Source of the DNA: Cristatella mucedo
Lineage: Eukaryota; Bryozoa; Phylactolaemata; Cristatellidae
Length of the DNA stretch: 64,000 nucleotides
Direction of reading: 5' to 3'
Assembly: GCA_009760855.2 (NCBI GenBank)
Contig: WPIO01000192.1
Span: 228,501 to 292,500, forward strand
In this document: piece by piece, positions 46,701-58,000 of the stretch
Layout: the number at the start of each line of letters is the position of its first letter
Numbering within the stretch: the first letter of the stretch is position 1
The notes under the pieces: model-generated
Databases searched by the model: none
The model's input: the letters and a program-made list of their open reading frames with translations, nothing else
What the model was told of the DNA's origin: nothing
Program-made: the position numbers and the translations under genes

Positions 46701-49009
46701 CTTCAAGCAAATGCATCCACGTCTTGCAAGCTCGTTGACAGCCCTCGGAAAGCAGAGATACTGCCATGGCAGAACTATAGTTCAGGTACTCACGAGTCTT
46801 GCACTATGCCTAGGTCCTGGATATTGGTGAAACCGCTTTCCTTGAGCGCACTCATTAAGGTGACTCGATTGCTGTCACGAATTTTTCCTGCCGAAACGCC
46901 AACTTCTGGTTCCACAATCTAAGCGACACGGAGTAAGCATACATCTTATTAAGCTGCTCCCGTACAATTATAGGCCGGAAGCAGGTTGCCATTTATACCA
47001 AGATACAAGCATCGCCAACGCTTTGGTTCATATAGATGGTGAGTACATGCATTTACCGAATATACATAAGTAAAGGAGATCTTTAAAAACTGTACAAAAC
47101 TATGCAAAATGGCATCAAAATGTTAGTGGCAATACGATGAATGAAGAAGTGGCAGGATGGATAGACACAAATATATAGTCTACAATTGATCAACAACCTA
47201 TGCACACACGTCGAAACGATACAACTGCCCCCAATAGTTAATCTGACGTTGCTCTATACCAGACCTCCACACAATGATAAAGTAGGGAGGGAATTGTGTT
47301 CATTTAAACCACATGCAGGTCTTAGCCCAGCGGCAAGTTGGTTAAGTTAAGCGTTAAGGTTAAGTTAAGCGGGGTTAATTAAGAGTTAAGGTTAAGTTAA
47401 GCGGGGTTAATTAAGAGTTAAGGTTAAGTTAAGCGGGGTTAAGTTGGTAGCTCTTCACGACTCAAGTTCGAGCCCTGAACACGGCGATCCTTCATTGCCC
47501 ACTGCAAGAGGTAGCATTAAAGGTTCTCCTGCTGCTATACAAAAGAGGCTGTCGAATCAGCAAACTTGTTTTTTAATTCCCAGCTTTGAGAATCACCAGA
47601 GAACACAGACAAACAGCCTTTGAGGATCCACTTTAAAGGAAAGCACTGGTAAGGGCGCGGAGACGTCCCACAATCTTCGACTTGGCGGACATTGCCTGCC
47701 AGTAGTGTGCTTATATGCTCACTGCTGAAAGCTGCAGAATTCGTGCTCCTTGTGAATTTTAGTCGGTAAGTGAATGAACCGACGAGGCTAGCTGGCACGT
47801 AGCTGCACCTACAAGTGACATTGTAATGTAATGTAATGTATCTCCGTCAGTAACTCCACAAAGTCATAAAGACCATGTGCGTGTTACACAGGAGAGTTTT
47901 GTATAGCACACTCACAGCCTAAGCGGCTTTCGGGACATTCCTGATGAGCAAGAACACACTTGGGCCGTGACCGACCAAGCAACTTTATTCACGAATACCA
48001 CGATTCCTACTTAACAGGCTTTTGAAATGGTTCCACGCACTCTCAGCCGAGCAATTCTCATTTCGAAGGCCACACATCTCACGGACGGTGCAAGAGGTAA
48101 CTTGGTTATTTGCAAAGCGCCTAGAGAGAGATTGAGTTCTCTGAGGGTGCTTTATCAAGTGCATTATTATATTATTATTATTATACACGGTGCATGCTCT
48201 AAGACTTTTTTCGACCACTAGCATGCCGTAGAGGTACCTGACACAAAAAAGTCAATGCCAGACAGCTGACAAAGACCTGCTGCATAGACAACAGGAAAAA
48301 ACTCCATCCCCAAGTAAGAGCTACGACAGCAAGTTGGACAGTCAAGCCTGCAGAGCAAAAGCATCTACACTCAGCAGTGACATCACAAAGGCAGAAAGAG
48401 CTAATTTTGTGTACACTGAGAGCACCAGATAGCAGACACACTGTTGAAGCAATTCAACTAGGAATGTTGATGGACAGGCACAAGGACATTCCAAGTCATA
48501 CAAGCCATTTTTTAGGGCATCATTTGTTTGATCGAAAGTCACCACAGGTCCGACGGCAAGGGCGACATATGTCGTGTTGAGAGGCTAGCTTAGCAGCCAC
48601 GTTTAATAATAACTGCTGAGGTCAATTTACTGGAAGTTCTGTGGAACCGAGCTACCGTCGTCTAGCAGACTAGACAGCTGCCCCTGCCAGTAGCCAGCAA
48701 GCCGAGAGATAAATGAATACATAGATAAATATATATACATATATATCGAAGTCGTGCCCCCTGGTCCTCTGTGGGCAATAACTAAGCTGTCCATCCCTCA
48801 CTTTAAAGAATGCTGGCAGCAGAAGATTTTGCTCTGAACGTCCTAGGCTGTAGAGCCCACTACCGGCATTCTCTCGCATCTACATATTTCTTGCTGCCGA
48901 CTGTAACCATCGTTTTCAACCGCCCTGACCAGCTACTTCCAGGCTACTCACTTCCTTTAGTGCCACTCAGCTATGCCTCTCACTTTATCTTTATATATAT
49001 ATATATATG

Positions 49010-49090
<81 letters not shown>

Positions 49091-52000
49091 CCACGTTCAA
49101 ATTTGTATGGAGGTGCTTTAAATATGCCACAGGGCACGAAACCAAGACCTTAGTTACATGAAATTAAGTCAGATGACTACCGTAAGCAAACCTATATGGA
49201 CCTGAATTCCTACATAAGAAGAAAATAAGACATAGTGATTTCAGATCTGCCTTCGATAGGTTAGGAGGCATAATGGTGATCTCTTGCAGCGAGCTTCAGG
49301 ATGTTGATTTCTGGCCTGCCTACCATTTCTAGCCTAGACGAAAATATATGATACTCAATCCGTGATTGATTTGGTTACAATAGTGTTGTTGCATTGTTGA
49401 GTCAGCAAAGTTGTCAGTCAACTAAATGGATGTTTTACAGCAAATGACGAAAGAAACACACCCCTAGTTCCACAAATGGCCACCTGATAGATACTGGCTT
49501 CTAAAGTGCACCAGCAAGGTCAATACTTGCAGCCCAGGGAGGAGGGTACGATGGGGCTTCACGCCATGGGAGCCTGCACGCGACTGGTGCAGCAGCTCAC
49601 TCACCTCATTTCCTGTAGACATAACACCAACCAGAGGCTGGGCATAGCAGGAGACGTGCACGGCTCCAACAGCAGCCAGAACACCGACTTCTGGTGCGCA
49701 CAAGCGGCAGTCTCGTATCAGTACGAGCTCACCAGCAGAAATGTCACAGCCGATGGGTCTAAAAAGCAAATAAAATCAACAGTGATCACAACAATGCAGA
49801 AGAAGCCGTGACACCATGCTATCTAAACAGTATAACGGTCAGCAACTTGATACCAAACAGAGTTACGCAGAACCACCTCGGAATGAACACTCAACTATCA
49901 AAATGTCTAATCGCCGTGCAGTTAAAGCCACTCACGATGACAATTTCTTTGAATAGTATTTTTTTAACTGCAGAGCCCGAATTTTAAGAAGCATAGCATT
50001 CATTCAGAAGACGGACAGTACTACCAGTCATGATGCCGGCTCATTTGCCAAAATTGTCATCGACATACTTTGATGGCTGAATGCACAACTCTGAACAGCT
50101 CCGTGGTGTATTAAGGGTAAGAGGATTCCAAATACGCCAGCTAATTTCTACAGCTGCTGCTTAGGAGTCACGCAGGCGCCCAGCGACTGAGGATGTTTAA
50201 AAGACTCAGTTCACACATTGGCCATCGAAGCAAGCCTCCCGGCTCGGCGCGCCCACAAAACTTAGTCGAGACGGAAGCACACCCAAGCTTCGTCGCATGG
50301 TTTATAAACTAGCCCGGGTCCTTATCTCTCACCGGGAGAGGCTTCTGCCAGGGCCAGAAGTGTGGTTTCTTTGCTAGCAGGGACCACTGGGCGAGCTGGC
50401 ACAGTTCTTGAGCTTGCTGGGTGCATTTTCACTTGAATGTGAAGGGTCCGGTCGGTGTAGCGCTAAAGTAATAATAATAATAATAATGCACTTGACAAAG
50501 CGCACTCGGAGAACTCAATCTCTTTAAAGTATGATGAATTGGGCGCACCGCCGGGAGCGAACCTCAGGGAACGCGTTTCGAAGAGCATGCCGCCGGGAGC
50601 GCGGTTGCCAAGAGTGCGCTGCCGAGAGCGAGTTGCCGGGAGCGCGCCGCCTAGAGTTTGCCGCCTAGAGCTTGCCACCGAGAGTGCGCCACCCACAGCG
50701 CGTCGCCGGGAGCACGCCACCCAGTCTCGCGCCGCAAAGAGCGCGTCGCCGGGACCGTGGTTGCCAAGAGCGCGAGCCAAGACCACACTACCTACAGCGC
50801 GCCAGCAAGGGCGCAATCAAACGTGACGAACCTAGCGACGAGATATTGGTGTATTCAATCTGAGACGTAGCAGATATTGCACAGAACAGCGACTGTGGGC
50901 TCCTCTCGTCCTCGTGCGCGTCTGTTTGCACGTCACAGAGCAGGTAAATATATGTCCACGCGGCGAATCCCTAAATTTGGCTTATCTGCCTCACGTGCTC
51001 GTGCGCAGCATGCCCATTGGGCAGGCCGTGCAGTGCGAGTCCGGCTGGGGCGGAACAACACGGCGGCGATGCCACACCCATGAACTAACAGCCGTAGCTT
51101 GGCTGTGCACCCCTGCCTCTGCCTGCTCGACTATGCCGTTTTAAGTCTTTGCAGTTTTTTCTTTTAGTGCCTGGAATAGACTCTTTCACTTTGACTCCAT
51201 CACTGGCAGGCCGAAACCAACTCTATTTTCTTGAGACATTTCCTCTGGAATTCATCTACATAGGGTGGCAACTACACAGACGATCTAAGAGACCTGAAGG
51301 CCACGGGACAAAACAAGGCTGAACTAACTCGTTGCGATTTTGCTGATTGCATCATGCAACTGGCTAACGACACATGATTTGCACACGTTGCAAGTCCAAC
51401 GTATTCGGGAGCAGAACGTATGCTTACGGGAACAGTTTGACCCAAGACAAGGTTCAGTCAAAATAACCAGAACGATTCATTTCATTGATATAATTCATTT
51501 ATACAGTGCCCTAAAAGAACACAATCTCTCTATTGAGGTGCTTCACATATGCCACGGGGTTCACGCCGACGACCGTCGAATACATCAACTGACCTCAGTC
51601 GGAGTAAGCACATCGACCACTGGGCCAATCCAGGGGATGCATTATCACCATGGACATGTTTGCAGCTACCGAGTCCGATTACCTCACTTCCATAAAACTA
51701 GTAAGCAGCAACAGATGATACAATAAATAATAAATCCTAGCTGATTAAACAGCCTCTTTTAGTATAGTGACAGAAGAGCCTTTACGGCTATCACCACCCC
51801 TTGCAGTGGCGATAAAGAATCGCCCACCGCAGGAATCGAACCCACGACCTCGGTACCGAGGTCGTGAAAGCAACCGCCTTACCTAGTGTGCCATCACGGT
51901 TCACCAAATGATACATTGTGGACATAGCTAGCTCAGCTGCTTTCTTTTTGCCAGATCAGTGGAATTTAGCAATGCACAGCAAAATGAGGCACACATGCAA

Positions 52001-55000
52001 AGGCATGTGCGCGCTTGCTCATGCATTCACGTGCACACATACACAAACATCAGACACGCGGCCCACACAAACGATATCGGTTGTGCTCAAAAACAAAAAA
52101 GCCTAAGCATCACTGCATAGATCGGACAGGAAAGCCATTTTGTGAGGTGTTCCAGGCAGGCTACCAGCTAAGCAGCAAAGTCACCAAGGGAGGCAGGGGC
52201 AGCAGCACCATGGGAGGAAGTGGTCTGAACTGGGCACAATTTAAAGCATTCTCGAGAGGAGCAGGTTAGAGGGCAGCAGCAAACCCAATTGCCTAGAGCC
52301 TCAGTGCTAAATGCTTTGTCTGGTCTAGCAGTCATTAAAAATCAATGGTTCATTTAGGACACCAAAAGGACAGCAGCTGCAACACAAGCCACGGCAAAGC
52401 TTTAAGTAAACAGCTTGCAGCCACACTCAAGCCCGGGTTCAGTGGGTGAAGGGCAGCCAAAGCAAAAAAAAGAGCAGCTCTCATCTCTATCTCAAGGAAG
52501 TGAGCCGGAATATTGGGAATGAGGTTGCAAACAATCCTTCCAGTGCACGCGAGCAATCGTAAGGCTAAAACAGTGCACAAAGGCAGCAACGCTAAAAATA
52601 ACACTAATAAATAATGGTGCAATAATAATAATATTATTATTAATACATTTGACGTAGTACTCTCAGAGAACTCAATCTCTTTCTGGGCACTTTACACTTG
52701 CTGCAAATGAAGCACGATCGAATGGTTAGCGGTAGCATGCTGAATACACAACAAGAATTGCATGGTTAGGGGTGACATGCAGAGGGTCAGCATGCAATAT
52801 GGTTAGTGGCAGCATGCACAGTGTCAGCACGCATAAGTACACTATGAACGAATTACAGGGACCCATTAAATGCTGGGATAAATATATGCGTTTCTTTTTA
52901 AATGTGGTCAAGTCAAGGGATGTCGCAACGTCGGAAGTGAAAACTAAAGGCATGGTCTCCAAAGGATTTGACGTTTCTAGTTTGGTACAAATAAACGATT
53001 ACATTACGAAAAGTAGTACGACGCTTAGCCTGGTCATGGGAGTAGATCTGATAGGTAAGTTGGAGCCAGATAATGAAGAGACCTAAAACTGAGTGACAGA
53101 ACCTTGAAGTCAAATGCATGACTGGGAGCCAGAGCAAGTCGGTGAGAAGTGGTGTGATGTGGCAACTGCGACGCTCACGACAGACAAGCCAAGCTGCAGA
53201 GTTTTGCAATAGCTGTAAGCGCCTGATTGCACAGGCCGGTAGACCAGCAAGTAGCAAGTTGAGACGGAATGTCACAAATGCATGGACCAACTTCGATGTT
53301 GTATCATTGCCTAAACAAGCACAGATTTTAGCAATGTTATGTAGCTGAAAGTAGGCAGACTTGACTGTGGAGCTAATGTGGTTGTCCAATGAAAGGTCAT
53401 TATGGAACAGGACACCTAGATTTCGTGCAGATTCAACAGGGCATATGCTGTTAGAGCCGATTGTGAGCGTTCAGCTTTCCAATTTCTGAATCACACTTGG
53501 TTTTCCCATAACCACCAAGTTGGTTTTATCATTATTCAGTTTAGGAAAGTTTGCTGTCATCCCTGTGTGGGTGGCATCAATACATGCAGCAAAGGTACAA
53601 CTGAGTGTCATCTGCATAGAAGTGAAAGCCTAGGGAGAGCATAAACCGAGAAAAGAACTGGACCAAGCACAGAGTGCTGAAGTAGCCAATACTTCAGAGG
53701 TTCCTGAGATGATCTGTGTCCATTCACATTAATACTCGACTCTTCCACTGAGATAGTACCTGCACCACTACAGTGCAGTGCAGTGACAGTGATGCCCAGG
53801 CGAGGTGAGAGGCGCTCAAGAAGGACTCGGTGATCGATAGTATCAACAGCTGCCGAAAGATCGAGCAAAACAAGCAGAGAGACTCTACCTAAGTTTGTAT
53901 TCCTAACAATGACACAGTCGAACGTGAGATGGAGATCACCTCTTGAATAAGATGGCCTAAGATTAGGAAGTTCCAAGAACATAAACGAAGCTTATCTAGT
54001 TCACAGAGCACTGTCACAGCTTTTATCACCCCATATAGGGCTACACAGAACAATAGGCCGGGTGTGGGTCCAGAAGCGATAGCTTGCAACTAAAAACCGG
54101 TCCCACGCACAGAAACATTGACCAGATAAGGCATTACACATCAAAAGACCAGATAGTGTCTGCTCGTATGTGCTGCCAGCACAGCAGAAGGGAGATCCCT
54201 TTACGATACCAGATGCCAAACAGCTGAAGGAGCGGTCGCTTTGTTACCGGCAGACAGCTCTTCAAAAACGCAACAGAAAAGAGAAGCAACGTGAATCATT
54301 ATCACAGTCAGCTTCGGCTGCAGGCAAGCAGCTGCAACAGGTAACTGGAGACATGCAGAAAGAAATGACAAACAAGCTTAGCAGAAGGGTTCAACACTGG
54401 AGATAAGCAAAGAGCTACAAGAACGAGCACTTGTCAAAACCAGGCTCAGCAGATGTCCGAACTGAAGTTGCTGCTGGTCGAAGCTATCTAACCCTGCCGA
54501 GCTGTGCAGCATGCCACAACTAAGCCAGTAAGCAGGCTCCGAGCAGCAACAGCATGTCTATAGACCCAAAGTTTCCTCGTTTCTTCGGTAGCGCACACCT
54601 AAATTTACCTGCCTATTTCCCCAGCCATGTTCATTCTACTACCACGATCGAATCATACTCCGATCGGTGTTACCGTGAGCAATGCAAAGGGTCCACAATA
54701 CCACCCTGGTCATTGCACAACCCCATGCCACCAAGCCATCAAACAGGGGCATGGTGCTGCATGAGAAGTCTGGAAAGAGTCTAGAAATTATGTCTTGTAC
54801 ACCAACCAACAATCATCATTACGTGTCAGTCGTGAATGCAGTACAAAGGGGTGGCTACAAGCAAGCCTACAAGTTCTACATTGGGTGATATAATTGTACT
54901 TGCAGTACTGTGAATTGAGATCTGAAGGCCAAAGCAGGCTTCAATGTGGTGTGCTCTCATTACTTGTACACAGATCCTGGGACTAGGCAGGCAAATTCAA

Positions 55001-58000
55001 TTGGGCATGCAAACTGAATTGAATGCTGGCACTCTCAACTTGAAAGCTTTCACTTATACCCCAGCAATCAACCCAGCTAACCAGCAGGTGGTTTACTCCA
55101 TTTCAACAGATAAACGAGGGTACAAAGCAGAAAATGTGTATACATAATGCGACCACGGAAAGCTGCTCAAACAATATTCCACGAGCGTTTTTCAAAGCCC
55201 ACGATGCTGTCAAGAATCGTATGCACATTTTGGCCACCAACAACAACTGTACAACAATGGATTCCATAATTTTAATCGCCAAGTTTTCTACTGCAGCTGC
55301 CAACTTCGGAGGAGAGCAACAATAATCCGGGCTAGGACTCAATGGGCAGGAGGCTCCTTGCCCTACAACGGCAGCATCCACAAATGTCCTTGGTGCGGGC
55401 AAGCACTTACCTAACAGTTGCTTTTGAAAAGTCACGAGTTAGGAATGTTGCAGCAATTTACAGGGCCTAGGAGTAAATCTTTCCAACTGACGAGTTATCG
55501 TTGGAAGTGGATACACACCAAAGGGTAAGTGAAGTGAGGTATTCTGGAGACACAAGAGTTCAAGAGCATTATAATAGCTGATTTAACAGACTTTTTCGTA
55601 AAGAGACAGAAGAGCCTTTACAGCTATCACTACCACAAAGGATCGCCCACTGCAGGATTCGAACCAACGACCTCAGGACCGATGTCATAAAGAGCAAACG
55701 ACTTACTAGTGTGCCATCACGGCTCACCACAACTGATTTAATTTATTTTTTATTTATTGCATGACTACTCAAGCCGGTTAGGCTAGAGCACTCTTATCGA
55801 GAGGAGGTCGGCAGAAGCTGCTCCCACTATGGCAAAATACTTGCTCAGCAAGCAGAGTAAAGTACCAGAAAACAATTTCTATGCTGCTCATATTCACAAG
55901 TGCTAAACTATGCACAAGGCTCTTGGACCCGTGTTTAGCTGCTGGCACAGCATTTATCGATAGTTGTGGCACTGAGTTACTTCCTATGCAGCTGTTAGTT
56001 TTGGGATTGGCACACATATAGGCAGAACAAACATGGATTGGATCACAGCATGAAGTGCACACAATTCGCCATATGAGTCCGATGGTGGTAACGCGGGTTA
56101 CCATGGAAACCCGGGTGAGCGCGGACTGCGATAACTACCAGAATATTGGTCCAAATTATATGCAAACAGGCTAAAAACGTCAGGCTCGTCGAGTTCTATT
56201 CGTCAGCAGAAAGACAGCAATTTCGAAAACAATTTTTATTGAGCAAGCGAGTAGCGGCTGACCAAATCCAGGGCACGGATCCAGGGCTCGATCACGAAAA
56301 TTGAGCCTTCTTTTTTTTGGAGAAATAGCTCAAGATTGATGACTGATTTGGGACAACCACTGGTGCCTTCTTCGGGTGCCCCACAGAACGCATCTGCACG
56401 CCAGGAGCAGTTTTCGACTTCGAAACGCTATACTTTTTTAGAGCAACTATCGGCCAAATAAATAATTAATTATGATTCTACTTGCGGAAATTCGGTAACC
56501 CGGGTTACCACCATCGGGCTTATATCTGCTTATGGCAAGAGTACAGTAGTGAGTCGGTGCCACCTTCTATTCGGGCAAGCCAGCTCTACCTCGGCAAAAA
56601 TTCTTCGGTGGCAACTATGTGAAGCAGCACAACAGTTAAGGTATATAACCACAAATCAAGCAGTCCTGATTGTCTTCGAGTGTGCTGTTATGCTGGTGTT
56701 ATATGCATGCTGGTCTAAGGATGATGTCATTACACCTTAATACGACTTCTTTCGAGGCCAGATGTAAAGCGCTTGGATGAGGATTTATTCTCCCAGGGTG
56801 CTATGCAAACAACCTATTATTACTGTTATAACAATAGACCGACACAAAGTTTGACATAGGTCTGTTTTGGACACCAAATCGGCTCAAATAGCCAGCAGGC
56901 TTCACACAATGTCAAACGAAATCGGCACAGGATAGTCTTTGTGAGGTGAGACAACCGGGCTAGAGGATGATGGTTGCCAGAACCTCCCAATACCCCTTCC
57001 ACCGATGTCCAGGTATCGTGTGTAGAACCGAATCGCTATTGCACAGTTGGCAGTTCTTTGACTTGTCGACATTCTGCAGAGCTGTTTCTGCCACTGGCTG
57101 TGCTGCCTTTGCAGCATGGCCTATAAGTTTAGGAAATCGTATAGGTATGCACGACTGTTGGCAATGTGTTCTTAGCCGTACTCTAAATGCATATTACATA
57201 AAAAACATCTTCAAAAGATAGCTAGAATCAGGAAAAAGTGGCAAGAAAAACAGTGTCTATTGGAGCTTGGAACTATTTTGCTATCCCCAGAAAGTGCTTC
57301 CAGCAACGATTGACCGTCTCTAACAAGGTCAAGGTTTAGCTCTTTAAGCAATTCCCTAATTCCCATCTATGCTCATGGTGTCAGGAAATGTATGCGTTTC
57401 CTCGCAGCAAATGTAAAGCATCTAGAAAGAGATTGAGTTCTCTGAGGGCACTTTATCAAGTGTATTATTATTGTAGCACATATGTCGTAACACATTTCTT
57501 AGGGAAAGAGATAAAACGAGAGGTCCAAATACTATCGCATCAACTTCAGAATTTTAAGAGAATGCCTATACCTGAGTGGCAAAACACATTAACCAAACTG
57601 ACATAAAATTTCCTTAAACCAATGAAAAATCGCCGCAACCAGGCTTACAAAATACAGCGATCTTTGCCCGAAATATTTAACTGTCGGGGGGGGGGCCCAT
57701 TCGTCAATCCACGATGTAATCTCGATACCAGTGCTTAATGATTGGCTAAGTATCAAAAAGCAAGGTACCAAAATATTCAGCAGCATCCGTCAAAATGCCG
57801 ACACCCAAGCTGTCTAGGCAACCTGCGACTCACTCACCAGGCACAGAGTCGCGGGTAGACTTGCAAAATCACAAGCAGGGCTCAGTATTTCAAAATCTTT
57901 TGGAGTCGGTGCCTTTAGTTCGTATGCTTGCTAAGCCTGGAACTCACTTCCGACTTCTGCAACAACATGCCTTACTTGACCACATTTAAAAAGAAACTAA

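Larger units (their letters stand above)
46919..49604 (-). other. Gephyrin-like intron C-D (2.7 kb)
   Basis: Contains the family-1 SINE with internal tandem repeats (47.3-47.56 kb), a family-2 SINE piece (47.8 kb), a LINE 3' end (48.1 kb) and a (TA)n tract (49.0 kb). No additional exon is needed: exon C leaves and exon D enters in phase 0. Confidence 0.8.

Noticed and set aside
47369-47432. Telomere-like repeat
   Set aside because: The GTTAAG-rich 32-mer only superficially recalls telomere repeats; it lacks a TTAGGG-type unit and lies inside a SINE.
50463-50816. 117-codon frame on the - strand
   Set aside because: It is the translated CpG-rich minisatellite.
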